This document shows positions 8,774 to 18,013 of a DNA stretch of 64,000 nt, piece after piece. Origin of the DNA: Pseudomonas sp. R4-35-07. GTDB lineage: Bacteria; Pseudomonadota; Gammaproteobacteria; Pseudomonadales; Pseudomonadaceae. The position numbers and the translations under genes are program-made. The stretch spans positions 2,418,001 to 2,482,000 of the forward strand of contig NZ_CP027732.1 in the NCBI RefSeq assembly GCF_003852235.1, given 5' to 3'. How positions within the stretch are numbered: the stretch's first letter is position 1; each line of letters begins with the position of its first letter. The notes under the pieces are model-generated. The model was not told the DNA's origin and did no database searches. It was given only the letters and a program-made list of their open reading frames with translations.

Positions 8774-9415
8774 TCAGCCAAACAGGCCTGCGGCGATATT
8801 GATCGAAAAGCCCAGAATCGCCGTGTTGAACAGAAAACCGATCAACGATTGCCCCAGCACCACCTTGCGCAAGCCACGGGTGGCGACGCCCACATCGGAC
8901 GTCTGCACCGCCACGCCGATGGTGAAGGAGAAATACAGAAAGTCCCAATAGTTGGGCGTGAGCAAGCCTTCGGCAAAGCGCAGCGCCGGTTCCTTGCCGT
9001 TCCAGGTGTAATAGAGCCGGGCGTAGTGCACGCTGAAGATCACCCCGATCAGCAGCCAGGAGCCGATCACCGTCAGCCCGGTGAAGCCGTAGTGCAACAG
9101 ACGTTCGGTGGGCGCCAGGTCTTTGCTGCCGACCAGTTCGAAGGTGATGGTTGCCAGGCTGGCGATCGCGGCGATGCACACCGTGAACAGCACCAGGCCG
9201 GCGTTTTCGTCCTCGACCTCGGCGATACGCTTGACGTCCTCTGCCTTGGCACGGCTGGTCAGCCACAGCATCAGCACCAGGTAGGTCCAGACCCCGGCGT
9301 TCCAGCCGATCAAAATTTTGCTGGCCAGCGTATCGGCGGGTACCAGGATGCCCACGGCGAGGCCGAGCACGGCGGCGGCTGAGAGGCGAGGGTGGGTACG
9401 GGCGAGGAAGGGCAT
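8774..9415 (-). CDS. DUF1345 membrane protein, 213 aa
   Basis: Small integral membrane protein of unknown function. I recognise the DUF1345 pattern: about five hydrophobic segments, a central [16 protein letters not shown] motif, and [20 protein letters not shown] near the last third, with conserved Tyr, Trp and Asp. It is flanked by the AraC gene and by a REPIN, with 73 bp between it and the upstream end of the AraC gene. There is no clear operon partner. Confidence 0.85.
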   Translation of the reverse strand: MPFLARTHPRLSAAAVLGLAVGILVPADTLASKILIGWNAGVWTYLVLMLWLTSRAKAEDVKRIAEVEDENAGLVLFTVCIAAIASLATITFELVGSKDLAPTERLLHYGFTGLTVIGSWLLIGVIFSVHYARLYYTWNGKEPALRFAEGLLTPNYWDFLYFSFTIGVAVQTSDVGVATRGLRKVVLGQSLIGFLFNTAILGFSINIAAGLFG

Positions 9416-9460
9416 GGTTGCTCACAACTGGTGATAGTTGAGCAGACTGTAACTGATCCT

Positions 9461-9548
9461 GTGGGAGGGGGCTTGCTCCCGATGGCGGTGTATCAGTGCC
9501 AAATATGCTGACTGACACACCGCCATCGGGAGCAAGCCCCCTCCCACA
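9461..9548. repeat. REPIN (paired inverted REP), GTGGGAGGGGGCTTGCTCCC class
   Basis: Two inverted REP copies face each other across about 35 nt. The outer arms are GTGGGAGGGGGCTTGCTCCC and its complement, and the pairing continues inward through GATGGCGGTG / CACCGCCATC. Same class as 24882, 29372 and, with CCCCC in place of CTCCC, 13955. It lies between DUF1345 and the RND pump gene. Confidence 0.93.
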
Positions 9549-9553
9549 TTGGA

Positions 9554-12500
9554 TTAATCTTTGTTGTGACGCTTGCGCACCAGTTTCATCACCACCACAA
9601 AAAACACCGGCACGAACACCACCGCCAATGTCGCGGTGATCATCCCGCCAATCACCCCCGTACCAATCGCCTGCTGGCTCGCCGAGCTGGCACCGGTGGC
9701 AATCGCCAGCGGCACCACGCCGAGGATGAACGCCAGCGATGTCATGATGATCGGGCGCAGGCGCAGGCGCGCCGCCTTCAAGGTGGCGTCGATCAGGTCT
9801 TCACCCTGCTCGTACAGGTCCTTGGCGAACTCAATGATCAGAATCGCGTTCTTCGCTGATAAACCGATGATGGTGATCAAGCCGACCTTGAAGAACACAT
9901 CGTTGGGCATGCCGCGCAGGCTCACGGCCACGACCGCGCCGAGCACGCCCAGCGGCACCACCAGCAACACCGAGGTCGGGATCGACCAGCTCTCATACAA
10001 GGCCGCCAGGCACAGGAACACGATCAGAAGCGACAGGCCCAGCAGCAATGGCGCCTGGGAACCGGACAAACGTTCCTGCAACGACAACCCCGTCCATTCC
10101 TGGCCCAGGCCCGCCGGCAACTGGCTGACCAGGCGCTGGATTTCGTCCATCGCCTCGCCGGTACTGTGCCCCGGCGCCGCTTCGCCGCTGATGGCGATGG
10201 CCGGGTAGCCGTTGTAGCGGGTCAATTGCGTCGGGCCTTGGGTCCATTTGGCTTCGACAAAGGCAGACAACGGCACCATCTTCCCGGCGTTGTTGCGCAC
10301 GTTGATCTTCATCAAGTCCGCCACCTGGCTGCGCTGGTCGCCTTCAGCCTGCACCACCACACGCTGCATGCGGCCCTGGTTGGGGAAGTCATTGATGTAA
10401 GCCGAACCGATGGCCGACGACAGCACATTGCCCACATCGGCGAACGACACGCCCAGCGCATTGGCCTGCTTGCGGTCCACTTCCAGCTGCACCTGCGGCG
10501 CTTCGGCCAGGGCGCTTTCGCGCACGTTGGCCAGGACCGGGCTTTTACCGGCAGCCTCCAGCAGCTCGGTGCGCGCGGCCATCAACCCCGCATGGCCGAC
10601 GCCGCCGCGGTCCTGCAGACGGAACTCGAAGCCGCTGGAGGTGCCCAGGCCGTCTACCGGCGGCGGCAGGATCGCAAAGGCAATCGCATCCTTGAGCCCG
10701 CTGAAGGCCATATTGGCGCGGTCGGCAATCGACGCCGCGGAGTCATCGCTGCCGCGTTCCGACCAGTCCTTGAGCGTGGTGAACGCCAGCGCCGCGTTCT
10801 GCCCGGAGCCGGAGAAACTGAAACCCATGATCATGGTGGTATCGCCCACGCCCGGCTCACCGGCGTTGTGCGCCTCGATCTGCTCGGCCACCTGCACCGT
10901 GCGGTTCTTGCTGGCACCCGGTGGCAGCTGGATATCGGTGATGGTGTAGCCCTGGTCTTCCACCGGCAGGAATGAGGAGGGCAGGCGACTGAACAGCAGC
11001 CCCAGGCCCACCAGCAATACCAGGTAGATCAGCAGGTAACGGCCGCTGCGCTTGAGCGCATAGGCCACCCAGCCTTCGTAGCGGTCGGTGAGCTGTTCAA
11101 AGCGTTTATTGAACCAGCCGAAAAAGCCACCCTTGGCATGGTGCTCGCCCTGGGCAATCGGCTTGAGCAAGGTGGCGCACAGCGCTGGCGTCAAGGTCAG
11201 GGCCAGGAAGGCCGAAAACAGGATCGAGGTGGCCATCGACAACGAGAACTGCTGGTAGATCACCCCCACGGAACCGGGCATGAACGCCATCGGCAGGAAG
11301 ACCGCGACCAGCACCAGGGTGATACCGACAATGGCGCCGGTGATCTGGCCCATGGCCTTTTTCGTCGCCTCCTTGGGCGACAGGCCTTCAGTGGCCATGA
11401 TCCGTTCGACGTTCTCCACCACCACAATCGCATCGTCCACAAGAATGCCGATCGCCAGCACCATGCCGAACATGGTCAGCACGTTGATTGAAAAACCCAG
11501 CAACAGCATGGTGGCAAAGGTGCCCATCAACGCAATCGGCACCACCAGCGTAGGGATCAGGGTGTAGCGCACGTTCTGCAGGAACAGGAACATCACCGCG
11601 AACACCAGCGCCATTGCCTCGAGCAAGGTGTAGACCACCTTGGTGATCGAGACTTTGACGAACGGCGAGGTGTCGTAGGGAATCTTGTATTCCACGTTGG
11701 CCGGGAAATAGCGCGACAGTTCGTCCATCTTCGCCCGCACCAGGGTCGCGGTGTTCAGCGCGTTGGCCCCCGGCGCCAGCTGCACGCTGACGGCGGTGGA
11801 CGGTTTGCCGTTAAGGCGCGTGGAGAACTGGTATTCCTGGCTGCCGACTTCAACCCGCGCCACATCGCCGATGCGTACGGTGGAGCCGTCAGGGTTGGCC
11901 TTGAGCACGATGTCGGCGAACTCCGCCGGCGTCGACAGTTGGCCCTTGACCAGAATGGCGGCGGTGATTTCCTGGGTGTTGGTGCCCGGCAAGTCGCCGA
12001 TGCTGCCCGCCGACACCTGGGCATTCTGCGCGCTGACGGCGGCATTCACGTCGGCCGGGGTGAGGTTGAAACCGATCAGCTTCTGCGGATCGATCCAGAT
12101 GCGCATGGCGCGCTCGGCGCCATACAACTGGGCCTTGCCCACACCGTCCAGGCGCTTGAGTTCGTTCATCACGTTGCGCGCCAGGTAATCGCTGAGCGCC
12201 ACATCATCGAGCTTGCCATCGCTGGACGTCAGCGTGACCAGCAGCAGGAAGCCGGCCGAGACTTTCTCCACCTGCAAGCCTTGTTGCGTCACCGCTTGCG
12301 GCAGGCGCGGCTCTACCGCCTTCAAGCGGTTCTGCACATCCACCTGGGCCATTTCCGGGTTGGTGCCCGGCTGGAACGTGGCGGTAATGGTCGCCGAGCC
12401 GAGGCTGCTCTGGGACTCGAAATACAGCAGGTGATCGGCGCCGTTGAGCTCCTGCTCGATCAGGCTGACCACGCTTTCGTCCAGGGTCTGGGCCGAAGCG

Positions 12501-12652
12501 CCAGGGTATACCGCGTAGATTTCTACCTTTGGCGGCGCCACGTTGGGGTATTGGGCCACCGGCAATTGCGGGATCGCCAGGAAGCCGGCCAGCAAGATGA
12601 ACAGGGCCACCACCCAGGCGAAAATCGGGCGGTCGATAAAGAACTGCGGCAT
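9554..12652 (-). CDS. RND multidrug efflux pump, inner-membrane subunit (HAE1; MexN-like), 1032 aa
   Basis: Proton-driven drug exporter. It starts MPQFFIDRPIFAWV, the usual opening of HAE1 pumps, and has the usual length of about 1030. The proton-relay Asp pair is present in AIGILVDDAIVVVENVERI, and the matching Lys in GLSAKNAILIIEFAKD. AGGAA precedes the ATG, 6 bp after the adaptor stop, so the two are co-transcribed. The adjoining OmpR-type two-component system resembles the P. aeruginosa PA1435-PA1438 arrangement (MexMN plus a two-component pair, from memory). There is no outer-membrane gene here, so it would borrow a channel such as OprM. The MexN assignment is tentative. Confidence 0.9.
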   Translation of the reverse strand: MPQFFIDRPIFAWVVALFILLAGFLAIPQLPVAQYPNVAPPKVEIYAVYPGASAQTLDESVVSLIEQELNGADHLLYFESQSSLGSATITATFQPGTNPEMAQVDVQNRLKAVEPRLPQAVTQQGLQVEKVSAGFLLLVTLTSSDGKLDDVALSDYLARNVMNELKRLDGVGKAQLYGAERAMRIWIDPQKLIGFNLTPADVNAAVSAQNAQVSAGSIGDLPGTNTQEITAAILVKGQLSTPAEFADIVLKANPDGSTVRIGDVARVEVGSQEYQFSTRLNGKPSTAVSVQLAPGANALNTATLVRAKMDELSRYFPANVEYKIPYDTSPFVKVSITKVVYTLLEAMALVFAVMFLFLQNVRYTLIPTLVVPIALMGTFATMLLLGFSINVLTMFGMVLAIGILVDDAIVVVENVERIMATEGLSPKEATKKAMGQITGAIVGITLVLVAVFLPMAFMPGSVGVIYQQFSLSMATSILFSAFLALTLTPALCATLLKPIAQGEHHAKGGFFGWFNKRFEQLTDRYEGWVAYALKRSGRYLLIYLVLLVGLGLLFSRLPSSFLPVEDQGYTITDIQLPPGASKNRTVQVAEQIEAHNAGEPGVGDTTMIMGFSFSGSGQNAALAFTTLKDWSERGSDDSAASIADRANMAFSGLKDAIAFAILPPPVDGLGTSSGFEFRLQDRGGVGHAGLMAARTELLEAAGKSPVLANVRESALAEAPQVQLEVDRKQANALGVSFADVGNVLSSAIGSAYINDFPNQGRMQRVVVQAEGDQRSQVADLMKINVRNNAGKMVPLSAFVEAKWTQGPTQLTRYNGYPAIAISGEAAPGHSTGEAMDEIQRLVSQLPAGLGQEWTGLSLQERLSGSQAPLLLGLSLLIVFLCLAALYESWSIPTSVLLVVPLGVLGAVVAVSLRGMPNDVFFKVGLITIIGLSAKNAILIIEFAKDLYEQGEDLIDATLKAARLRLRPIIMTSLAFILGVVPLAIATGASSASQQAIGTGVIGGMITATLAVVFVPVFFVVVMKLVRKRHNKD

Positions 12653-12658
12653 GGCGGG

Positions 12659-13801
12659 TTATTCCTTCACGAGCGGGCTGTCGTCCACTTCAACTTTTTC
12701 ACCGGGGCGCGCATGTTGCAGGCCCTCGACGACAATGCGGTCACCGGGCTTGAGGCCGCTGCTGACCACCCAGCGATCGTCGATCACTGCGCCCAACTCC
12801 ACCGGCTGCTGGCGCACGCTTTGCTCGCTGTCCAGCAACAGCACCATCGGGATGCCGGCGCTGTCGCGGGTGATGGCGCGCTGCGGCACGCTGAGGCCTT
12901 GCTGGTCGACGGCTTGTTCCAGGCGCACCCGCACGAAGCTGCCGGGCAGCAGGTCGAGGTCCGGGTTGGGAAATTCGCTGCGCAGAATGATCTGCCCGGT
13001 GCCCGGGTCGACACTGATCTCGGCGAACAGCAACTTGCCCGGCAACGGGTACAGGCTGCCGTCATCCTGGATCAGGGTGGCCTTGGCCTGGTCCTGGCCG
13101 ACCTGCTGCAAGCGACCGGCGCGAAACGCGCGGCGCAGGTCATTCAGCTCGCGGGTCGACTGAGTGAGGTCGGCATGGATCGGGTCCAGTTGCTGGATGA
13201 TCGCCAGCGGCGTGGCTTCGTTCTGGCCGACCAGGGCGCCTTCGGTCACCAGCGCACGGCCGATGCGCCCGGAAATCGGTGCAGTCACTGTGGCGTAACC
13301 CAGGTTCAACCGGGCCCGCTCGACGGCGGCCTTGTTGGCGGCGACCTCGGCGTTGGTCTGGCGCAGGGCAGCGCGGGCGTTGTCGTACTCCTGGCCGCTG
13401 ATGGCGTTGCCTTCCACCAACTGGCTGTAGCGCTGCTCCTGCAGGCGCGCCTGGAACGCATTGGCCTCGGCTTTGCTCAGGTTGGCCTGGGCGCTGTCGA
13501 GGTCGGCCTTGAACGGGGCCGGGTCGATGCGAAACAGCACGTCGCCCTGTTTCACGTCATGGCCTTCGTTGAAGACGCGTTGCATCACCACCCCGGCCAC
13601 CCGTGCGCGCACCTCGGCCATACGCGGCGCAGCGATGCGCCCGCTCAATTCGCTGGTGATGGACAGGGGCTTGGCCTGCAGCGTCTCAATACGCACTTTG
13701 GCCAGGGGCACGTGCGGCGCCTCGGCTGTGGAGTTGTCACACGCGCTCAACGCCAGGGTGAGCGCCAACAGGCAAAACGGCGCAAACAGATTCTTCGACA
13801 T
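12659..13801 (-). CDS. RND efflux periplasmic adaptor lipoprotein (MexM-like), 380 aa
   Basis: Membrane-fusion protein linking the pump to an outer-membrane channel. I start it at the ATG at 13801 because this gives MSKNLFAPFCLLALTLALSA followed by Cys, a clear lipoprotein signal. The longer open frame upstream only translates REP sequence. A barrel-sandwich half motif (VRARVAGVVMQRVFNEGHDV) and coiled-coil hairpin (about residues 95-155) follow, then the second lipoyl half (VTAPISGRIGRALVTEGALV). It comes first in a two-gene operon with the pump. Confidence 0.9.
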   Translation of the reverse strand: MSKNLFAPFCLLALTLALSACDNSTAEAPHVPLAKVRIETLQAKPLSITSELSGRIAAPRMAEVRARVAGVVMQRVFNEGHDVKQGDVLFRIDPAPFKADLDSAQANLSKAEANAFQARLQEQRYSQLVEGNAISGQEYDNARAALRQTNAEVAANKAAVERARLNLGYATVTAPISGRIGRALVTEGALVGQNEATPLAIIQQLDPIHADLTQSTRELNDLRRAFRAGRLQQVGQDQAKATLIQDDGSLYPLPGKLLFAEISVDPGTGQIILRSEFPNPDLDLLPGSFVRVRLEQAVDQQGLSVPQRAITRDSAGIPMVLLLDSEQSVRQQPVELGAVIDDRWVVSSGLKPGDRIVVEGLQHARPGEKVEVDDSPLVKE

Positions 13802-13954
13802 GCTCTTATCCCAATATTGACTGGCGCATCCTAAGGTCACCTGCGCCGTGGTGCTGTGAAGCTGTGTAGTGCGTCTGTGAAGAAATGTAAGGTACGGCGC
13901 GCAGGGCGTCGGGGGCGTATATCCTTGCACAACCTCGCTGACAACGAAGATCAA

Positions 13955-14044
13955 ATGTGGGAGGGGGCTTGCCCCCGATGAGGGCGTGTCAGTCATACAT
14001 CTGTGATTGAACCACCGTTATCGGGGGCAAGCCCCCTCCCACAT
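13955..14044. repeat. REPIN between divergent efflux and two-component genes
   Basis: Inverted pair with outer arms ATGTGGGAGGGGGCTTGCCC and its complement. It occupies the middle of the divergent intergenic region, leaving 45 bp before the response-regulator start. It explains the spurious N-terminal extensions (SSGASPLPH type) of both flanking open frames. Confidence 0.93.
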
Positions 14045-14089
14045 TGGATTTGTGTACGGCACTTCACTGTATTTTCTGGAAACACCTTC

Positions 14090-14791
14090 ATGCCCAACAT
14101 CCTGCTGGTGGAAGACGACGCCGCGCTCTCCGAGCTGATTGCCAGCTACCTGGAACGCAATGGCTACCACGTCAGCGTGCTCAGCCGTGGCGACCAGGTG
14201 CGCGAACGCGCGCGCCTGAACCCGCCTGACCTGGTCATCCTCGACCTGATGTTGCCCGGCCTCGACGGCCTGCAGGTCTGCCGCCTGCTGCGCGCCGACT
14301 CGGCGGGCCTGCCGATCCTGATGCTTACCGCCCGCGACGACAGCCACGACCAGGTGCTGGGCCTGGAAATGGGCGCCGACGATTATGTGACCAAACCCTG
14401 CGAGCCACGGGTGCTGCTCGCCCGTGTGCGCACCTTGCTGCGCCGTAGCAGCCTGTCGGAACCCCAGGTGGCCAGCGACCGTATCATCATGGGCAACCTG
14501 TGCATCGACCTGTGCGAGCGTACCGTGACTTGGCGCGAGCAGGCGGTGGAGCTGTCCAGCGGCGAGTACAACCTGCTGGTGGTGTTGGCGCGACATGCCG
14601 GTGAAGTGCTCAGCCGCGACCAGATTCTGCAGCGCCTGCGCGGTATCGAGTTCAATGGCACCGACCGTTCGGTGGACGTGGCCATCTCCAAGCTGCGCCG
14701 CAAGTTCGATGACCACGCCGGTGAAGCGCGCAAGATCAAGACCGTGTGGGGCAAGGGCTACCTGTTCAGCCGTTCCGAGTGGGAATGCTGA
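14090..14791 (+). CDS. OmpR-family response regulator, RstA-like, 233 aa
   Basis: DNA-binding response regulator. The receiver domain (about residues 1-120) has acidic EDD at residues 8-10, the phospho-acceptor Asp52 in ILDLMLPGLDG, and Lys102 in DDYVTKP. The winged-helix domain (about 135-230) has LSSGEYNLLVVLARHAGEVL and ends VWGKGYLFS. The start at 14090 gives MPNILLVEDD; the longer frame is REP-derived. The sensor kinase starts 3 nt after its stop. Divergent placement suggests control of the neighbouring RND pump. Confidence 0.92.
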   Translation: MPNILLVEDDAALSELIASYLERNGYHVSVLSRGDQVRERARLNPPDLVILDLMLPGLDGLQVCRLLRADSAGLPILMLTARDDSHDQVLGLEMGADDYVTKPCEPRVLLARVRTLLRRSSLSEPQVASDRIIMGNLCIDLCERTVTWREQAVELSSGEYNLLVVLARHAGEVLSRDQILQRLRGIEFNGTDRSVDVAISKLRRKFDDHAGEARKIKTVWGKGYLFSRSEWEC

Positions 14792-14794
14792 GCC

Positions 14795-16111
14795 ATGTTT
14801 CGTGTCCTGCTGCGCCTCTACCTGATCACCATCGTCACCTACAGCGCGGCGATCTACTTGATCCCCTCCCTGGTGATCCAGCTGTTCGAACACCGTTATA
14901 TGAACTACAACATCGAGCAGACCCGCGGCCAGCAGAAGCTGATCGTCAAGCAATACGTGCGCGCACCGGTGGAGCGCTGGTCACAGGTCACCGAGCAGCT
15001 GGGCCACGATTTTGCGCCGTTGAAGGTGCAATTGCTGCTGCGCCAGGATGCGCGCTATACCCCGGCGGAAGAAAAACTGCTGGAACAGGGCAAATCGGTG
15101 GTGCGCCTGGGGGAATGGGGCTGGATGGAGGAAATCAGCTCGCCGATCAATGAGCAATTCGTGGTCAAGCTGACGGTACCGCCCGATCCGTTGGACATGA
15201 ACGTGCTGTATTGGGCGATCAACGTGCTGATCGTCGCGGCGCTGCTCGCCTGCCTGCTGGTGTGGCTGCGCCCGCACTGGCGCGACCTGGAACGCTTGAA
15301 AAGCACCGCTGCGCAATTGGGACGGGGCAACCTGGCCGAGCGCACGCTGATCCCCGCCAGCTCCAGCATCGGCAGCCTCGCCTCGGTGTTCGATACCATG
15401 GCCGACGACATCGAACACCTGCTCAACCAGCAGCGCGACCTGCTCAACGCGGTGTCCCATGAACTGCGCACGCCGCTGACCCGCCTGGATTTCGGCCTGG
15501 CCCTGGCGCTGGCGGAGGACTTGCCTGCGGCCAGCCGGGAGCGCTTGCAAAGCCTGGTGGCGCATATTCGTGAGCTGGATGAGCTGGTGCTGGAGTTGCT
15601 TTCCTACAGCCGCCTGCAAAACCCGGCGCAGGAGCCGGAGCGCGTGGAGGTGGTGCTCGACGAATTCATCGACAGCGTATTGGGCAGTGTCGACGATGAA
15701 CTGGAGAACCCCGAGATTGTTATCGACGTGGCGCTCGACTGCGCCGTGGAGCGCTTCAGCCTCGACCCGCGCCTCACCGCCCGCGCCCTGCAGAACCTGT
15801 TGCGCAACGCCACGCGTTACTGCGACAAGCGCATCCAGGTCGGCGTCAGGGTCTGCCCCAACGGCTGTGAAATCTTCGTGGAGGATGATGGCATCGGCAT
15901 TCCGCCGGACCAGCGCGAGCGCATCTTCGAACCGTTCTACCGTCTGGACCGTAGCCGCGACCGCGCCACCGGTGGTTTCGGCCTGGGCCTGGCCATCAGC
16001 CGGCGGGCCCTGCAAGCCCAGGGCGGCAGCTTGACCGCCGAGGCTTCACCCTTGGGCGGCGCGCGGTTTCGTGTGTGGTTGCCTGCCGTCGATCCAGCGA
16101 TTAGAAAATAA
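14795..16111 (+). CDS. Sensor histidine kinase, RstB-like, 438 aa
   Basis: Inner-membrane sensor for the preceding regulator. Membrane segments lie at about residues 7-29 and 140-158, enclosing a periplasmic domain of about 110 residues. Then come a HAMP linker (about 160-210), the H-box with His222 in SHELRTPLTRLDFG, an N-box in LQNLLRNATRY, and ATPase motifs VEDDGIGIP and GGFGLGLAISRR. All catalytic boxes look intact. The domain plan and length match RstB. The signal is unknown, but efflux control is a reasonable inference from context. Confidence 0.92.
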   Translation: MFRVLLRLYLITIVTYSAAIYLIPSLVIQLFEHRYMNYNIEQTRGQQKLIVKQYVRAPVERWSQVTEQLGHDFAPLKVQLLLRQDARYTPAEEKLLEQGKSVVRLGEWGWMEEISSPINEQFVVKLTVPPDPLDMNVLYWAINVLIVAALLACLLVWLRPHWRDLERLKSTAAQLGRGNLAERTLIPASSSIGSLASVFDTMADDIEHLLNQQRDLLNAVSHELRTPLTRLDFGLALALAEDLPAASRERLQSLVAHIRELDELVLELLSYSRLQNPAQEPERVEVVLDEFIDSVLGSVDDELENPEIVIDVALDCAVERFSLDPRLTARALQNLLRNATRYCDKRIQVGVRVCPNGCEIFVEDDGIGIPPDQRERIFEPFYRLDRSRDRATGGFGLGLAISRRALQAQGGSLTAEASPLGGARFRVWLPAVDPAIRK

Positions 16112-16163
16112 CCGCGAGACGGCGCACACTGTGGCCCCCGCTTTACCCGAAGAGAGATTGGCA

Positions 16164-16943
16164 ATGACTGGTGTCCACGCGTCCGCTCAGCAAGGTTTCT
16201 CTACCCAGGCCCGCACTTACGCGCAAGGCCGCCCGGGCTACCCGCGACAACTCACCGGCTGGCTGGCCGACGCGCTGGGCATCGATGCCCACTCGACCGT
16301 GATCGACCTGGGGGCCGGCACCGGCAAGTTCACGCGCCTGCTCAGCAGCCTGGCGCCGACGCTGATCGCCGTCGAACCGGTGGTGGAAATGGGCGCCCAG
16401 TTGGCCAAACTGCTGCCGGGCGTACGGCTGGTCAATGGCACGGCCGAGTCCATGCCTTTGGCGTCCGCGAGCGCCGACGCGGTGGTCTGCGCCCAGGCCT
16501 TCCACTGGTTTTCCAGTGAGGCGGCGCTGGCGCAGATCCACCGTGTACTCAAACCCGAAGGGCGTTTGGGGCTGGTGTGGAATGTGCGTGATGAGTCGGT
16601 GGACTGGATCGCTGCCATCACGGCCATCATTACTCCCTACGAGGGCGACACCCCGCGTTTTCATAGCGGACGTTGGCGCGAGGCTTTCACTGGTGAGTAT
16701 TTTTCCGCCCCTGAACTGACCTGCTTTGCCTATCACCATGTCGGCAGCCCGAAGGAAGTGATCATGGACCGCATCCTGTCGGTCAGCTTTATCGCCGCAT
16801 TGCCTGCGGCGGAAAAGGCCACGGTCACGGCGCAACTGCAGCAGCTGATCGACACTCATCCCGCCCTGAAGGGCCGTGACACCGTGGCATTTGCGTACCA
16901 AACCCAAGCGTATGCCTGCCAGCGATTAGCAGAAAAGGCATAA
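16164..16943 (+). CDS. Class I SAM-dependent methyltransferase, 259 aa
   Basis: Small-molecule or protein methyltransferase of the Methyltransf_11 type. The AdoMet motif I is VIDLGAGTGKFTRLL (about residues 43-57), with an acidic motif II end in LIAVEPVVEM, a post-motif ADAVVCAQAFHWF, and LKPEGRLGLVWNVRDES. I chose the ATG at 16164 because GAAGAGAG lies just upstream and the protein then opens like the family. It lies downstream of the two-component genes on the same strand (52 bp gap) but is not obviously related to them. The substrate is unknown. Confidence 0.85.
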   Translation: MTGVHASAQQGFSTQARTYAQGRPGYPRQLTGWLADALGIDAHSTVIDLGAGTGKFTRLLSSLAPTLIAVEPVVEMGAQLAKLLPGVRLVNGTAESMPLASASADAVVCAQAFHWFSSEAALAQIHRVLKPEGRLGLVWNVRDESVDWIAAITAIITPYEGDTPRFHSGRWREAFTGEYFSAPELTCFAYHHVGSPKEVIMDRILSVSFIAALPAAEKATVTAQLQQLIDTHPALKGRDTVAFAYQTQAYACQRLAEKA

Positions 16944-17025
16944 AGTCAGATCATATTGATATAAGTAGTTATAAGAAAAATCGCTATCCTGCCGCCAGAA
17001 TTTTATAAGGCCGCAGGTAGCTGTA

Positions 17026-17811
17026 ATGGATGTGGGTAATGTGGGTTTCGTGGTTGCCGGCCTGATCGTAGGATTTATCGTGGGCATGACCGGCGTGGGT
17101 GGCGGCTCCCTGATGACGCCGATCCTGTTGTGGTTCGGCATCAACCCGGCCACCGCCGTTGGCACGGACCTGTTGTATGCCGCCATTACCAAATCCGGTG
17201 GTGTGCTGGTGCACAGCAAGAACCGGAACATCGACTGGACCATTACCGGCTGGCTGACCCTGGGCAGTGTGCCTGCGGTGCTGCTGACCCTGTGGTTCCT
17301 CGCCAGCCTGCACACCGACCCCAGCGCCATGAACGCGGTGATCAAACAGGCACTGGGTGTGGTGTTGCTGCTGACGGCCCTGGCGATCCTGTTCAAGCAA
17401 CGCTTGCTGGCGTTCGCCCAGCGCCATGCCGGCGACGACTATCACATGCGCCCGCGCAACCTGAATGCGCTGACCGTAGTGACGGGCGTCGTCCTCGGCA
17501 CCATGGTGGCGCTGACCTCCATCGGTGCCGGCGCGCTGGGTACCGTGGCACTGTTCATCCTGTACCCGTTCCTCGCCACGCGCCGCCTGGTGGGCACCGA
17601 GATCGCCCATGCCGTGCCGCTGACCCTGGTGGCGGGCCTGGGCCATGCGAGCATGGGCAATATGGACTGGCACCTGCTGGGCTTTTTGCTGATGGGCTCG
17701 CTGCCGGGCATTTACCTGGGCAGCCACATGACCGGCAGGATCCCGGACGCGGTGCTGCGTCCGTGCCTGGCGGTGATGTTGATGGCGGTGGGCTACAAAC
17801 TGGCGTTCTAA
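17026..17811 (+). CDS. TauE/SafE-family sulfite/sulfonate exporter-like permease, 261 aa
   Basis: Multi-span inner-membrane protein. It shows the paired family motifs: GLIVGFIVGMTGVGGGSLMT near the N-terminus and, in the second half, TSIGAGALGTVALFILYP. About seven or eight hydrophobic segments are visible. Family members move sulfite, sulfoacetate or other organosulfur anions. The neighbouring sfn genes release sulfite from organosulfonates, so sulfite export would fit, though a REP cluster separates the units. Confidence 0.85.
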   Translation: MDVGNVGFVVAGLIVGFIVGMTGVGGGSLMTPILLWFGINPATAVGTDLLYAAITKSGGVLVHSKNRNIDWTITGWLTLGSVPAVLLTLWFLASLHTDPSAMNAVIKQALGVVLLLTALAILFKQRLLAFAQRHAGDDYHMRPRNLNALTVVTGVVLGTMVALTSIGAGALGTVALFILYPFLATRRLVGTEIAHAVPLTLVAGLGHASMGNMDWHLLGFLLMGSLPGIYLGSHMTGRIPDAVLRPCLAVMLMAVGYKLAF

Positions 17812-17813
17812 AA

Positions 17814-18000
17814 ATGTGGGAGGGGGCAAGCCCCAATCTCCTGTAGGAGCGAGGCGGGCGGCTAGCCCTTGCTCGCGAAAAACGTCAACGATAACGCGTG
17901 CTTCCTGAATAAACGCGGTGCCTGTGAGTTTTTCGCGAGCAAGCTCGCTCCTACAAAAAGCCTTAACTGACTGGCATTAGGGCAAGCCCCATGCCACACA
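17814..18000. repeat. Composite REP cluster (two REP classes)
   Basis: It begins with a single GGGAGGGGGCAAGCCCC-type REP fragment (17814-17834). An inverted pair of a different class follows (TGTAGGAGCGAG... / CGCGAGCAAGCTCGCTCCTA, 17842-17955). It ends in a degenerate GGGCAAGCCCCATGCCACA copy near 17980. It lies between two convergent genes. Confidence 0.85.
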
Positions 18001-18013
18001 TATGGAACCGGCC

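Noticed and set aside
9461..9548. Repeated palindromes considered as a CRISPR array or transposon ends
   Set aside because: They are dispersed paired REP hairpins without regular spacers, and no transposase or cas gene is nearby.
13802..13996. N-terminal 65-residue extension of the RND adaptor
   Set aside because: It translates the REPIN; the internal start at 13801 gives a proper lipoprotein signal. The same reasoning removes residues 1-29 of the response-regulator frame at 14003.
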